Shown: positions 1 to 10,089, counted from the stretch's first letter. The stretch is 64,000 bases of DNA from Psychrobacter sp. NZS113 (GCF_015864825.1 NZ_JADYWL010000005.1:186001-250000); one strand, 5' to 3'. The notes: generated by a model from the sequence alone, not told the origin. Made by a program: numbers and translations.

Positions 1-1332
1 AATCTTGCCATGCCGCTGCAAAGCGTTATCGATACAGCGATCGTCGGTAATATGAATGATACGGCTAAACTTGCTGGTATGGGACTCGCGATACAGTTGT
101 TGTCGTTGTTGCTCGTCAGTTTTAACTTCTTACAATACGCATCGTCCGGACTGTCAGCACAAGCAATGGGACAACTGGCCAATCATACCAACAATGCTAC
201 AAACGGTACGGTAACGTCAGTTAATACAGCACCTTCACCCCTACTGTCTATCTTGCAACGTGCTTTGCTTCTGGCTTTTGGTATCGGTGCTATCTTGCTA
301 TTGGCAAAACCCTGGTTGATAGATTTTGGTTTACAGGCGCTATCAGCCAATCCAGATAGTGGACGTGCTGCACAGACTTACTTAGATGTTAGGTTTTGGG
401 GCGTGATTGCTGAGCTGATGAACTTTGCATTTATTGGTTGGTTTGCAGGGCAAGGTAAAACTCGCTATATGCTGTATCAACAAGGTTTTATTGCCATACT
501 CAATATTGTCCTGACTTTGCTTTTTGTTTTTACGATGAAAATGGGGTTGGTCGGTGTGGCGTTAGGTACGACCATTGCCTTTTGGTTTGGTGTATTACTG
601 GCATTGTGGTTAAGTCGTCATCATCTACAAATATCTTGGCAGGCTTTGTTTACCGCTGATAAGCAATACTTTACTAAAGAGCGAATACTTAGGCTATTTT
701 CATTAAATAAAGACATCTTCATTCGTACGCTTATTTTAACTTTGAGTTTTGCTTGGATTACTCGTCTCTCTGCTCAAAGCGGTGATGTCATACTGGCGGC
801 CAATGCTATCTTACTCCAAGTCCTGAGTATCTCAGCCTTTGCCCTTGATGGTGTTGCGGTATCTGCTGAGACGTTAAGTGGTCAAGCGGCTGGGCGCAGA
901 GATTGGCCACGTTTTCGTATTATTATCAAGCGCACAGGTATTGTTAGCTACGGACTTGCCATTGCCTTAAGTGCAATATGGTGGCTTGCAATGCCGACAT
1001 ATTTGGAATTTATGACCAATATCGAGACCGTCTTCACGCTGGCATATCACTACCATCTTTATGCCGTACTACTGCCCCTTGTCGGGGTCGGTGCCTATTG
1101 GTTAGATGGTATATTTTTTGGCTTAACGGCTGGTCATGTGATCCGTAATGCCGCTCTGATACTTGCCGTTATATTTTTTCCGCTCAGCTGGCTTCTCTAT
1201 CAGCAGTGGGGCATGACTGGTATTTGGTTAAGTGTATGGTGCTTATTATTGCTTAGGCTAATTATTTTAGGTGGCTTTCTGTACCACGCGCATCAAACAG
1301 GCAGCTACGAAAAGCTACAGCCTGAACCTTAA
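1..1332 (+). CDS. MATE family efflux transporter (5' partial)
   Basis: This is an integral membrane protein of the multidrug and toxic compound extrusion family, DinF-like branch, which exports organic cations or other compounds using a Na+ or H+ gradient. The visible part has about eleven hydrophobic segments and the family-typical VIDTAIVG stretch close to the start. In full-length members that stretch lies at the end of the first transmembrane helix, and the frame is open to base 1, so the true start lies upstream of the window. The first Met visible, at base 10, is probably internal. The loop around residues 53-75, counted from that Met, is an unusual Asn/Thr-rich insert. The specific substrate cannot be told. 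Confidence 0.85.
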   Translation, partial: NLAMPLQSVIDTAIVGNMNDTAKLAGMGLAIQLLSLLLVSFNFLQYASSGLSAQAMGQLANHTNNATNGTVTSVNTAPSPLLSILQRALLLAFGIGAILLLAKPWLIDFGLQALSANPDSGRAAQTYLDVRFWGVIAELMNFAFIGWFAGQGKTRYMLYQQGFIAILNIVLTLLFVFTMKMGLVGVALGTTIAFWFGVLLALWLSRHHLQISWQALFTADKQYFTKERILRLFSLNKDIFIRTLILTLSFAWITRLSAQSGDVILAANAILLQVLSISAFALDGVAVSAETLSGQAAGRRDWPRFRIIIKRTGIVSYGLAIALSAIWWLAMPTYLEFMTNIETVFTLAYHYHLYAVLLPLVGVGAYWLDGIFFGLTAGHVIRNAALILAVIFFPLSWLLYQQWGMTGIWLSVWCLLLLRLIILGGFLYHAHQTGSYEKLQPEP

Positions 1333-1434
1333 TGCTACTCTCAACTATATGCTATTGAATAACGTATTTTTATGAAGTGTTTGTAATATAGTCGGTTCAA
1401 TATAATTTGAACACAAAGACAATTAGGATATTCC

Positions 1435-2184
1435 GTGACTACTCGTTCAAAAGAATTGCATCAGCCATATAAAATGAGCTATGACTGGGCTGAAGGCTTC
1501 AAAAGAAGTTTGCCCGTAGCAATGGGCTACTTACCTGCAGGGATTGCCTTTGGTGTACTGGCGCAAGTCGCTGGTATCCCTGTGTGGGCTATCATCATGC
1601 TCAGTATCGTATTATATGCTGGCGCTGCACAATATGCGTGCTTACCCATGTTGAGTGCTGGTTTGCCGATTGGTAATATCGCGACGAATATTGCGGCTAT
1701 CAATTTACGCCATGTCTTTTATGGTATGCCATTATTGCAATATTTACCAAAAAACAAACTTGCCAAAACCTATTGTCTGTTTGCGCTGACTGACGAAACG
1801 TTTTCAGTCATGACCAGCTTGCCCAATGAGTCGCGACAGTCCTTGATACTACCAGTCAGTCTCTTTAACCAAAGTTGGTGGGTACTGGCCAGTACGATTG
1901 GCATCATGATTGGTAGTACGCTCAGTGATTTAGTACCTCACTTGGATTTCGCCTTGGTTTGCTTGTTTGCGATTTTGGCTTATGAGCAGTTTCAAAGTAT
2001 CAAACGCTACTTCCCAATTGGCATTGCTGTAGTCTCTCTAGCAGCAGCCTCTTTATTTACGAGTAACTGGTTACTATTGGTCGCGATTACCATTTGTATG
2101 TTGTTGATTTTAGCACGTGGATTTTGGGTACAGCGAGGCATGGAAGAAAAAAGTGGTATGGCAGGAGAAACTGATGACCAGTAG
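1435..2184 (+). CDS. azlC: AzlC family branched-chain amino acid exporter, large subunit
   Basis: The protein is 249 aa, hydrophobic, with the AzlC signature near the start (YLPAGIAFGVLAQVAG) followed by LYAGAAQYA and INLRHVFYGMPL. AzlC and the small AzlD subunit together export branched-chain amino acids or their analogues (YgaZH in E. coli). The start is a GTG at 1435 with an AGGA ribosome binding site six bases upstream, at 1425-1428. Its 3' end overlaps azlD by 11 bp, which indicates translational coupling. A TATAAT box at 1401-1406 could be the -10 element, but no well spaced -35 was found. Confidence 0.9.
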   Translation: MTTRSKELHQPYKMSYDWAEGFKRSLPVAMGYLPAGIAFGVLAQVAGIPVWAIIMLSIVLYAGAAQYACLPMLSAGLPIGNIATNIAAINLRHVFYGMPLLQYLPKNKLAKTYCLFALTDETFSVMTSLPNESRQSLILPVSLFNQSWWVLASTIGIMIGSTLSDLVPHLDFALVCLFAILAYEQFQSIKRYFPIGIAVVSLAAASLFTSNWLLLVAITICMLLILARGFWVQRGMEEKSGMAGETDDQ

Positions 2185-2533
2185 TTATCTTATTTTCGCG
2201 ACTTTTGCGATGGCCGCTGTTACCTTTATCACGCGCGCTCTGCCTTCCTTAATACCCAGAAAACTGTTAGACACACCTTGGTTGCATCGATTGAATGAGA
2301 GCTTACCGCTATCCGTTATGGTATTGCTCATTGTAACCAGCCTCTCTTATCAAGACCTGTCTGCGACCACGGCTCTAGATAGTGCCGAATTGCATCTATT
2401 GATGGCACAAATTGGTGCCCTACTTTTAGTCTTACTTATCTACCATATCAGCCGTCAATTATTAGTCAGTATGATTGTCGGTATTGCCGCTATTAATGGC
2501 TTATTATGGGTATTTACTAACTTTTTAGGCTAA
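2174..2533 (+). CDS. azlD: AzlD family branched-chain amino acid exporter, small subunit
   Basis: A 119-aa protein with about four membrane segments and the AzlD-typical TFITRALP motif near its N terminus. It is the small partner of AzlC. The frame is open further upstream to an ATG at 2117, but the start chosen is the ATG at 2174. It is preceded by a GGAGA ribosome binding site and begins MTSSYLIF, as AzlD proteins normally do, whereas the earlier start would add 19 charged residues read from inside azlC. The gene overlaps azlC by 11 bp and is followed by a strong hairpin terminator at 2581-2616. Confidence 0.88.
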   Translation: MTSSYLIFATFAMAAVTFITRALPSLIPRKLLDTPWLHRLNESLPLSVMVLLIVTSLSYQDLSATTALDSAELHLLMAQIGALLLVLLIYHISRQLLVSMIVGIAAINGLLWVFTNFLG

Positions 2534-2580
2534 AAACTCAGCGCTAAAAAACAGCGTTAAGTCATGTTTTAAATATAAAA

Positions 2581-2616
2581 AAGGCTGGATTCTTAATAGA
2601 ATCCAGCCTTTTTTTA
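2581..2616. terminator. Bidirectional rho-independent terminator between azlD and purF
   Basis: A perfect 12-bp stem (2581-2592 with 2599-2610) closes a six-base loop. It is followed by a T run on the plus strand and preceded by an A run that gives a U run on the minus strand. It can therefore end both azlCD and the convergent purF. Confidence 0.9.
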
Positions 2617-2653
2617 AGTGTGCTGTATAGAGCTAGCTAAGAAGGGTTGCTTC

Positions 2654-4189
2654 TTAAAGCTCTTCAACACCCATCATATCGACGGGGGTATCAGCCACTA
2701 TTTGCACGCCTTTTTTACCTGTCTTAGCCGTGTCATTACGCTGCTCTTGTAGATGATCAAGATAGGCTTCATTGATTTGACCAGTGATATAGCAACCATT
2801 AAATACGGCACAATCAAAGCCTTCAACTTTGCTATGCTTGGTATCTTTTACTGCATCAATCAAGTCATCCAAGTCTTGGAAAATCAAGCGATCAGCACCG
2901 ATGATTTCACGCACTTCTTCAACCGTATGACCTGAAGCAATTAGCTCGCTACGTACTGGCATATCGATACCATACACGTTTGGATACTTAACCGGTGGCG
3001 CAGCACTCGCAAAAAATACTTTATTGGCACCAGCGTCTCGAGCCATTTGAATGATTTCATGACACGTCGTACCACGAACAATCGAGTCATCGACCAACAG
3101 TACGTTTTTACCTTTGAATTCTAACGGCACAGCGCTGAGTTTCTGGCGAACAGATTTTTTGCGTTGTTGCTGACCTGGCATGATGAAGGTACGACCGATA
3201 TAGCGGTTTTTCATAAACCCTTCACGGTACTTAACATTCATCTTAAGCGCCAACTCCATCGCTGAAGTACGCGAGGTATCTGGAATAGGAATAACCACAT
3301 CGATATCGTGATCTTCGCCCCATTCATTCATGATCTTATCTGCCAGTTTTTCACCCATACGTAAGCGGGCTTTATAAACTGAGATATTGTCCATGATTGA
3401 ATCTGGACGGGCAAAATAAACATACTCAAAGATACATGGTGTATATTCTTTTTGCTCTACGCACTGATGGGTATGTATTTTATGATCGAGGTCAATAAAG
3501 ATAGCTTCGCCTGGTTTGACATCACGAATGATCGTAAATCCAGATCCTGTCAATGCGACCGATTCTGAAGCGACCATATACTCGGTGCCGCCATTTGGAG
3601 CCATACGCTTACCATAGATAAGCGGACGGATACCGTTCGGGTCACGAAAGGCAAGTAAGCCATGACCAGTAATAAGGGCGACAACACCATAAGCGCCTTC
3701 GACACGGCCATATACAGCCGTGACTGCTTCAAAGATATCAGCAGGCGTTGCTTTGGTTTTACCCAAATTCTGCATTTCATGGGCCAGTACGTTCAAGAGT
3801 ACTTCAGAATCTGAATCGGTATTAAGATGGCGGCGATCTTCGATGTACAAAGACTTGGCCAAGCTCTCAGCATTGGTCAAATTACCATTGTGCGCAAGGG
3901 TAATACCATAAGGTGAGTTGACATAAAATGGTTGAGCTTCGGCACTGCTTGACGTGCCTGCTGTTGGGTAACGAACGTGACCGATACCGAATTTACCAAC
4001 CAATTTCATCATATGACGATTCATAAACACGTCACGTACCATGCCATTTTCTTTACGTAGATAGAGTCGTCCATCTTGCAAAGTGACAATACCTGCTGCA
4101 TCTTGCCCGCGATGCTGTAGCATCGTCAAACCGTCATAAAGTATCTGATTGACTGGTTCGTGAGCTGCAACTCCAATGACTCCACACAT
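2654..4189 (-). CDS. purF: Amidophosphoribosyltransferase
   Basis: PurF catalyses the first committed step of purine synthesis: PRPP plus glutamine to 5-phosphoribosylamine. The 511-aa length matches the family (about 505). The start MCGVIGV places the catalytic Cys directly after the initiator Met, as expected for an Ntn glutamine amidotransferase whose Met is removed. The PRPP-binding motif [13 protein letters not shown] lies at about residues 361-373. The gene runs in the same direction as cvpA, as in many gammaproteobacteria, but the 369-bp gap between them holds a nonamer tandem repeat. Confidence 0.97.
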   Translation of the reverse strand: MCGVIGVAAHEPVNQILYDGLTMLQHRGQDAAGIVTLQDGRLYLRKENGMVRDVFMNRHMMKLVGKFGIGHVRYPTAGTSSSAEAQPFYVNSPYGITLAHNGNLTNAESLAKSLYIEDRRHLNTDSDSEVLLNVLAHEMQNLGKTKATPADIFEAVTAVYGRVEGAYGVVALITGHGLLAFRDPNGIRPLIYGKRMAPNGGTEYMVASESVALTGSGFTIIRDVKPGEAIFIDLDHKIHTHQCVEQKEYTPCIFEYVYFARPDSIMDNISVYKARLRMGEKLADKIMNEWGEDHDIDVVIPIPDTSRTSAMELALKMNVKYREGFMKNRYIGRTFIMPGQQQRKKSVRQKLSAVPLEFKGKNVLLVDDSIVRGTTCHEIIQMARDAGANKVFFASAAPPVKYPNVYGIDMPVRSELIASGHTVEEVREIIGADRLIFQDLDDLIDAVKDTKHSKVEGFDCAVFNGCYITGQINEAYLDHLQEQRNDTAKTGKKGVQIVADTPVDMMGVEEL

Positions 4190-4411
4190 AATAGCTATAT
4201 CCTATTTTGACCCATACATTAGTACTACAATAACGGCAAAAAATTAGACGGCACGCTATCTAAAATGCGTGCTGCCACTCACCGTCGACCTGATGATATT
4301 TACGAAACATTAAACAAGCATTTATCTTTTCAGTTTTCAAAAATAAGCATCCATAATTCACTGATGCTGATTTATGAACCTTAACTGCTATCAAAAATTA
4401 TTTTTTCAAGA

Positions 4412-4498
4412 ATGAATGTCGAATACGATGCTATTGATGCTATTGATGCTATTGATGCTATTGATGCTATTGATGCTATTGATGCTATAAAAGCTTGA
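4412..4498 (+). other. Possible 28-codon frame made of (Asp-Ala-Ile)7
   Basis: On the plus strand an ATG at 4412 opens a 28-codon frame reading MNVEY, then seven Asp-Ala-Ile units, then KA and a TGA stop at 4496. The frame exists because the nonamer unit is a multiple of three without a stop codon. No Shine-Dalgarno sequence of normal strength precedes it, and it lies antisense to the cvpA-purF unit. Expression is doubtful, and it may be only a by-product of the repeat. Confidence 0.2.
4427..4489. repeat. 9-bp tandem repeat, seven units
   Basis: Six perfect copies of GATGCTATT follow each other from 4427 to 4480, and a seventh copy at 4481-4489 differs in its last base. The array sits about 240 bp upstream of the purF start codon and 70 bp after the cvpA stop. 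Perfect short arrays of this kind can change copy number by slipped-strand mispairing. Confidence 0.95.
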
Positions 4499-4558
4499 AT
4501 GGTAAAAAAGACATGATAGAAATCATAACGTTAAGTCTTAGAAATATAATCGACTATA

Positions 4559-5056
4559 TTATGACTGATTGACTTGATCCCAAGCCATGCCAAGCACGTC
4601 TGATACCAATGCTTTACCCATCGGTGCATAAGGCATTAGCTCTGGTGCGAGCACTGAGGTTTGCCATTGCGGCATCTGGACTAATAGCGGCGCACTGACA
4701 CTCAGAACGACTAAGACCATCAATACATTTTTAGCCGCACCAAGGACGCCGCCTGCCATCTTATCAACGATATCCAGACGTAAAGTCTTGAGCACCCCTG
4801 AAAATACAAACGCAACTGTATGCATGATGGCTAATATCACAATCACCACTAATAGAAATGCCATTGCCATCTGTAAGACAGGATTTTCTACGATACCTGC
4901 TAATTGAGGCGACACAACACCTGCCAGACGCGTAGCAGCGACCAGCGCAATCAACCAACCGACTAAGCCAATGGCTGTCTTAATCAGTCCTACTTGAAAG
5001 CCTCGCCATAAACCAACCAAGACAACGATAGCAATCACAATATCCAGACCACTCAT
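4559..5056 (-). CDS. cvpA: CvpA family membrane protein
   Basis: A 165-aa protein with four hydrophobic segments. Its N terminus MSGLDIVIAIVVLVGLWRGFQVGLI contains the CvpA-typical pattern of a first helix followed by RGF.G. CvpA was named for a requirement in colicin V production and is now linked to envelope homeostasis; its biochemical role is not settled. It commonly precedes purF, as here. The sequence is complete and of normal family length. Confidence 0.88.
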   Translation of the reverse strand: MSGLDIVIAIVVLVGLWRGFQVGLIKTAIGLVGWLIALVAATRLAGVVSPQLAGIVENPVLQMAMAFLLVVIVILAIMHTVAFVFSGVLKTLRLDIVDKMAGGVLGAAKNVLMVLVVLSVSAPLLVQMPQWQTSVLAPELMPYAPMGKALVSDVLGMAWDQVNQS

Positions 5057-5159
5057 TTTCTGTGCCTCATACTCTATAGTTTTTTATCAAGTATTTACTT
5101 AAGTGTTTATGACAAGGTTAATCTTTGAGCATTCAATTTATAATAGGTTGATGGACAGT

Positions 5160-6194
5160 CTAGCTTTCCATGGCATCATAATAACCACCGATTGCCTGAA
5201 TACAAGACTGTACCAATCCAGGTCCACGATAGATAAGCCCTGTATAAAGCTGTACCATGTCTGCGCCGGCCTGAATCTTCTTGACGGCTTTAGCACCGCT
5301 ATCGATACCACCGACACCGATCAGCGCGACCTTACCATCCAACTGATCAGAAAACTGTTGTAAAATCTGAGTACTAATATGGCTCACTGGACGACCAGAT
5401 AGACCACCCATTTGATCACCATCACGTAAGTCTTCTACGCCGACACGGCTAAGAGTCGTATTGGTCGCAATCAAACCATCAATCTCAAAATCTATCAGCT
5501 GCTGTGAGATATAGTCTACTTGTAGAGGCTCTAAATCAGGGGCAACTTTCAGTACCAATGGCACATAAAAACCATATTCGGTCGCCAATTGGCTATGACG
5601 GTTTTTGATGGTATCTAAAAGCTGAGTCAATGCTTCACCACTTTGCAAATCACGTAAGTTTTTGGTGTTTGGCGAAGAGATATTAACAGTGATATAAGAG
5701 GCATGCGGGTAAGCACGCTCTAAACAATAGACGTAATCATCTGCTGCCTGCTCTACTGGCGTATCGGCATTTTTACCAATATTAATGCCAATATTGCCTT
5801 TGTATTTGCAACGTTTGACATTTTCGATTAGATAATCGACGCCTTGGTTATTAAAGCCCATACGGTTAATAATGGCATCTGCTTGCTTTATTCTAAACAA
5901 TCTTGGCTTATCATTACCTATCTGTGGCCTCGGTGTGACCGTTCCTACTTCTATAAAACCAAATCCTAACTCAGCCAAGGCATCAATATAATCACCGTTT
6001 TTATCCAATCCTGCGGCTAAGCCTACTGGATTAGAAAACTGTAAACCCATACAGTCTGTAGGCTGCATCGACTGACCGTACACCAAACCTAACACACGCG
6101 CTTTATGAGCTTTATCCAATAAGGACAAGGTCATCTCGTGGGCGTGCTCGGGATCCATCTTAAAGAAAAAAGGACGAAGTAAGGCATAAGACAT
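5160..6194 (-). CDS. pyrD: Dihydroorotate dehydrogenase (quinone)
   Basis: PyrD oxidises dihydroorotate to orotate in pyrimidine synthesis and passes electrons to quinone at the inner membrane. The 344-aa length and the N-terminal amphipathic segment (residues 1-30) are those of class 2 enzymes. FMN-site motifs [10 protein letters not shown] (58-67) and NISSPNT (171-177, catalytic Ser 174) are intact, and GVGGIDSG lies near the C terminus. It stands alone, about 100 bp upstream of cvpA on the same strand. Confidence 0.96.
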   Translation of the reverse strand: MSYALLRPFFFKMDPEHAHEMTLSLLDKAHKARVLGLVYGQSMQPTDCMGLQFSNPVGLAAGLDKNGDYIDALAELGFGFIEVGTVTPRPQIGNDKPRLFRIKQADAIINRMGFNNQGVDYLIENVKRCKYKGNIGINIGKNADTPVEQAADDYVYCLERAYPHASYITVNISSPNTKNLRDLQSGEALTQLLDTIKNRHSQLATEYGFYVPLVLKVAPDLEPLQVDYISQQLIDFEIDGLIATNTTLSRVGVEDLRDGDQMGGLSGRPVSHISTQILQQFSDQLDGKVALIGVGGIDSGAKAVKKIQAGADMVQLYTGLIYRGPGLVQSCIQAIGGYYDAMES

Positions 6195-6355
6195 AGTAAT
6201 GACAGACCCTGCTAAAAAGAAATAGTGAATGAAAAGTGCGAATGAAATCAGGCGCTGCGATTATATCAGCTTAACAGAAATAAGAGCAAAGTTTCATACG
6301 GTAAATTTCTATATTAAAACCACAGCCTAATAGATAAGTAACGACTAACGGACTA

Positions 6356-6916
6356 TCAAGGCACAGGACGACCATCCGTTAGTGCTATCCAACCACGTAC
6401 GATACGGTATAGATGCCAGACAAAGGTAAATATCATAATTAAAAAACCAAATGCGGCTAACAGTAACGAGCCAATAGCGATATGATCACTATCAGCCAAC
6501 ATGCTGACACCAAAGCCACCCAAAGCAAAAGTTATAATCATAATACCAATGACAAATAAAACAATGCTGTACCAAAAAGTCTTAATCTGCCAATCAAAAT
6601 GTGTGGCCAGCCATGTTCCATCTGCATCGTGACGCTTGGCATAGTTCATCACAATCGGCACAATCCACAATAACCCAGCAGTGAAATAGCTAATCACGTA
6701 TAAAAAATAAGTAATGTGGTTATAAGTGGTGAGAGAACGGCGCTTGTCGTTATTCATACTGTCGCTCATCGTATTATCTTGTCGTTGCTGAGACACACTA
6801 TAATTAGACCGCTCATTATTAAAACTAGCCCCACCTGATTCATGATGACTGTTATCAGCTGTTTTCGTCTGTTTTTGCAAAGGATCATCAGAATTGTGAT
6901 TAGGAGAATAATTCAT
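6356..6916 (-). CDS. Conserved membrane protein, DUF4870-like
   Basis: A 186-aa protein. The first 60 residues are hydrophilic and rich in Asn, Ser and Gln. Three or four hydrophobic helices follow, with HITYFLYVISYFTAGLLWIV and later FTFVWHLYRIVRGWIAL. The overall shape, and the R-x-x-R-G-W-x-x-L ending, recall DUF4870-type proteins of unknown function. The first ATG (6916) has a GGAA ribosome binding site. An internal ATG at 6769 would remove most of the polar tail but has a weaker site. The function is unknown. Confidence 0.65.
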   Translation of the reverse strand: MNYSPNHNSDDPLQKQTKTADNSHHESGGASFNNERSNYSVSQQRQDNTMSDSMNNDKRRSLTTYNHITYFLYVISYFTAGLLWIVPIVMNYAKRHDADGTWLATHFDWQIKTFWYSIVLFVIGIMIITFALGGFGVSMLADSDHIAIGSLLLAAFGFLIMIFTFVWHLYRIVRGWIALTDGRPVP

Positions 6917-7280
6917 AGTAAAGTTCCATAATTAACAGTAACTAATCACTATTTGATGGTAGCAAACGAGCTGCTTTTCAATGAGTCTCATGATAAACAG
7001 TGATTTGAGAGCGATGTATTCATAATACCTTGTTGGAATATAACGCATGCTCATAGAACATATTGGTATAAAATAGTGAACGTTTGTCTTTGAGTGGGCT
7101 TATTTGCTCTGAATTCTTTTAAGAGTTTGTGATGGATATTGCTTTGCGTATCGGTTTTATGTTCATCATGAACTACTGGCATAAACAGAGTTTTTTTGAA
7201 CTTTCGTATGATACGGCCTAATGGGAAACATGGCACCAATGATTTATTAATAGCCTGAAAAAGCCAATGAATAAAGAGCC
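6917..7280. other. Intergenic region, no gene seen
   Basis: These 364 bp are AT-rich upstream DNA of the minus-strand membrane protein gene, reaching to the end of sixA. A 62-codon open frame at 7051-7239 (minus) has no family resemblance and no ribosome binding site, so I do not call it. No hairpin, repeat or RNA gene was recognised. Confidence 0.5.
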
Positions 7281-7739
7281 TTAGTAAGGCTGCTCAGGTA
7301 CAAAGCGATTGATCTCAGTTGCCATCCCCATCATCACAAACTCCATCTCAAACACTCTGGCTTCTGCCAAAGAAAACGACTCAGGATAATCACCTGTGAG
7401 TAGACTAGCGATATAAGCAACGATAGACATATGACACACAACGACCAAACACTCGGCTTCAATATTAGCCAAATCTATGAGAGCCTGACGCGCATCATCA
7501 GAAGGAGTAATGTTTTTTAATACGACCGATGGTACTGTAGGTGCTCTCGACTGAAACTCAGCTAGTGTCTGCTGCGCTCTGTCGTAAGGGCTGACGACAA
7601 AGTAATCGGGATTGTAATGAGTCGTCACATACTCTGCCGTTTGTATGGCTTGCTGTTGACCAAAATTCGTTAACTGGCGCGCGCTGTCTGGGCGCGATTC
7701 ATCTTCTGCTTGACCATGACGAACGAGTATAATTTTCAT
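7281..7739 (-). CDS. sixA: SixA-like phosphohistidine phosphatase
   Basis: A 152-aa member of the histidine phosphatase superfamily. The RHG motif sits at the very N terminus (LVRHGQAE, His 8) and a second catalytic His is in the VVCHMS stretch near residue 120. The short length and the ending are typical of SixA, which removes phosphate from the HPt domain of ArcB-type or phosphotransferase proteins. The target here cannot be seen. The gene lies 84 bp downstream of gpsA on the same strand, an arrangement compatible with cotranscription. Confidence 0.8.
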   Translation of the reverse strand: MKIILVRHGQAEDESRPDSARQLTNFGQQQAIQTAEYVTTHYNPDYFVVSPYDRAQQTLAEFQSRAPTVPSVVLKNITPSDDARQALIDLANIEAECLVVVCHMSIVAYIASLLTGDYPESFSLAEARVFEMEFVMMGMATEINRFVPEQPY

Positions 7740-7823
7740 AACCTTCCTTTATGCATTGTCATGATGACGTTGTTTTTAGAATAACCACTCTTGAAACAAC
7801 GTCATCATTTAACATTGGGGTTT

Positions 7824-9119
7824 TTATTTACTGTCAGTATCGCCACTTTTATCATCAGTGCTGTCGCTTGATGTCTTCATTTGCGCGGTAAGCGCTGCAT
7901 TGCTGTGGTCATGCGCCATAACAAATTCGACATCACTGCGGAACCCTGCTTCCATGAGATGCAATGCCACACCCAATGCTGCTTTATCTTCATAAATAAC
8001 TGCATAAAGCGCATGCGTAATAGGCATGTAAATACCATCTTTGGTGGCTTTCTCATGCACTTGCTGAATGGTGTTGACCCCTTCAGCCGTCTGACCAAGT
8101 TTTTTCACTGCTGCATCGATGCTCATACCACGGCCAAGCATATTGCCGATACGGTAATTGCGACTCAACTCTGAGCTACAAGTGGCGTATAAATCACCAA
8201 CGCCAGACAATCCTAAAAACGTCAATGGATTCGCACCCGCTTCCACGCCAAAACGACTCATCTCTGCTAAGGCACGAGTCAATATCATCGCTTTGGTGTT
8301 TTCACCGACATCGTAGGCCGCTGCCATACCCATTGCAATCGCATAGATGTTTTTGAGCGCACCGCCTAGCTCAACACCTTTGACATCATCACTGGCAAAC
8401 ACCCGAAAGAATGCACTGTGTAGCGCGGCTTGTACTGCATGGCGTAATGGCTCAGACTCACTAGCAATCACCGTAGCAGACGGCATATTCTTCATGATTT
8501 CTATTGCAAGGTTTGGCCCTGACATGACGCCAAAATTCACTTCTGGCAAAACCTCTTTAATAATATCACTCATCATTGCAAAGGTGTCTTTTTCCATCCC
8601 TTTGGTCAATGACACAATAGACTGTCCACTGATAAATGGCGCAATATTTTTTAAGGTTTCACGAAATGCCAAACCTGGCACAGCAATAAAAATAATATCT
8701 TTGTCTTTGACTGATGCCGCCAAATCATGGCTGTATTTGAGACGATCATCAAGCTTATAACCTGGCAAGTATTTTTTATTGGTTTGGGTCTTTGCCATCG
8801 CTTTTACAGTGCGTTTATTACGTACCCATAGTGTGGTATCACAGCCATTGCGTGCCGCCAAATTTGCCATTGCCGTACCAAAACTGCCCCCACCTAAAAA
8901 TGCCAAACGCAGCTTGGTAGGATTACTGTGAATATCCGCCATGTTTTTTGCCACTGCGGACTCTACCGCACTAGGATTCAGCTTTTTACGGCCAATACCT
9001 GATTTGGTTGCACGCTCGATGATACCTGCCAGCAGACTGTTTTGCTTTTCTGGCGTATTCTTATCTGTTTCGCTATTTTCGTGACTGGTTTTTTTATGGC
9101 TATTATTGGGGCTGGTCAT
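7824..9119 (-). CDS. gpsA: Glycerol-3-phosphate dehydrogenase [NAD(P)+]
   Basis: GpsA reduces dihydroxyacetone phosphate to sn-glycerol-3-phosphate for phospholipid synthesis in the cytoplasm. The dinucleotide-binding motif GGGSFGTA is at residues 76-83, the catalytic Lys is in GGALKNIYA (about residue 256), and the AEGVNT segment follows. At 431 aa it is about 90 residues longer than usual (about 335-340). The excess is a polar N-terminal tail of about 65 residues and a Ser/Asp-rich C-terminal tail of about 25. An internal Met at residue 60 could be a start, but it has no ribosome binding site. Confidence 0.94.
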   Translation of the reverse strand: MTSPNNSHKKTSHENSETDKNTPEKQNSLLAGIIERATKSGIGRKKLNPSAVESAVAKNMADIHSNPTKLRLAFLGGGSFGTAMANLAARNGCDTTLWVRNKRTVKAMAKTQTNKKYLPGYKLDDRLKYSHDLAASVKDKDIIFIAVPGLAFRETLKNIAPFISGQSIVSLTKGMEKDTFAMMSDIIKEVLPEVNFGVMSGPNLAIEIMKNMPSATVIASESEPLRHAVQAALHSAFFRVFASDDVKGVELGGALKNIYAIAMGMAAAYDVGENTKAMILTRALAEMSRFGVEAGANPLTFLGLSGVGDLYATCSSELSRNYRIGNMLGRGMSIDAAVKKLGQTAEGVNTIQQVHEKATKDGIYMPITHALYAVIYEDKAALGVALHLMEAGFRSDVEFVMAHDHSNAALTAQMKTSSDSTDDKSGDTDSK

Positions 9120-9233
9120 ATTCTTTTATCCATGTTGACTGACTTATTATTAATAGAACGTATCATGACTTAGGCATTTTGGGTGCTGAGGCTATCTTGT
9201 TTTTTTGGCTAATATGGATGAGGCTCAGAGTCA

Positions 9234-9878
9234 CTATGACTCAAACCGAACCAGCGACTCAATATCAATGGCTTTACGTGGTGCCTCGTCTTTAGGACTG
9301 GTACCAGTATAAACAAAAGCCGTGACATAATCATCTGGACCGACATCAAAGTAGGCTTTGACAGCTGGTTCGTTACACAACAATCCAGTACGCCATACCG
9401 TACTAAACCCTTGTGCTTTTAACGCCAAAATAAGATTTTGAACAGCCGCACCAGCACTTAGCATTTGCTCAAAAGGAGGAACTTTTTTGTGCGCTTGTAT
9501 TTTGGTAACGACAGTAATAATCATAGGCGCACGTAAAGGCATATTATGAGCTTTTTCAAGGTCTTTTTTAGACAGCTCTTCTCCTTCTTGCACCGCTTTC
9601 GCTTGGGTAGCTTCTGCTAAAGCGTTACCTAGCTCATGACGAGCATCGCCTTCAGTGACGATGAAACGCCATGGTTGGAGCTTCTTATGATCTGGTGCTG
9701 TTGCCGCACATTCAATCGCTGTTTCGACCTGCGCATGCGTGGGTGCTGGTGCATCCAGATTCCCCATGCTACGTCGTGAGTTGATCCAACCAATCATTTC
9801 TTCACTAGTAATTGGCATATTATCAGTGGTTACGTCTTTGATAGACAGTTTTTTATCATTGTTGTCAGATGTCGTCAT
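9234..9878 (-). CDS. ydjA: YdjA-like nitroreductase family protein
   Basis: A 214-aa FMN-dependent nitroreductase-fold protein. It carries the YdjA-type motifs NSRRS near residue 35, APDHKKLQPWRF (about 58-69) and KVPPFEQMLSAGAAVQN further on. E. coli YdjA is the shortest known nitroreductase, and its physiological substrate is uncertain. The N terminus has about 30 extra polar residues. The start ATG has an AAGGA ribosome binding site. The gene lies between gpsA and zapE on the same strand but is separated from each by more than 100 bp. Confidence 0.85.
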   Translation of the reverse strand: MTTSDNNDKKLSIKDVTTDNMPITSEEMIGWINSRRSMGNLDAPAPTHAQVETAIECAATAPDHKKLQPWRFIVTEGDARHELGNALAEATQAKAVQEGEELSKKDLEKAHNMPLRAPMIITVVTKIQAHKKVPPFEQMLSAGAAVQNLILALKAQGFSTVWRTGLLCNEPAVKAYFDVGPDDYVTAFVYTGTSPKDEAPRKAIDIESLVRFES

Positions 9879-10089
9879 TATCGTTCCTTATTTATTATTA
9901 TTTTTCGTTCAGAAAACTCATACTTTTATTTGTACTTAATACTGTCAGGCAGTGCTCAATACCGAATGAATCCATGTCAGCCAGTATTGAGTGGTGTGAT
10001 TGGGAAATATTAAATGTCATGGCTTAGATACTAGTGCTTAAATGTTATTGCTTAGATGATACGACTATAAGAAGGCCTCAACTGTACAG

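Larger units (their letters stand above)
4190..4558. other. Intergenic region between cvpA and purF
   Basis: This 369-bp stretch is the 5' leader region of purF. Its only clear structure is the tandem repeat at 4427-4489 described separately. I see no convincing hairpin terminator after cvpA and no recognisable riboswitch. Confidence 0.6.

Noticed and set aside
7051..7239. A 62-codon minus-strand frame upstream of the 186-aa membrane protein gene
   Set aside because: No ribosome binding site and no recognisable sequence pattern.
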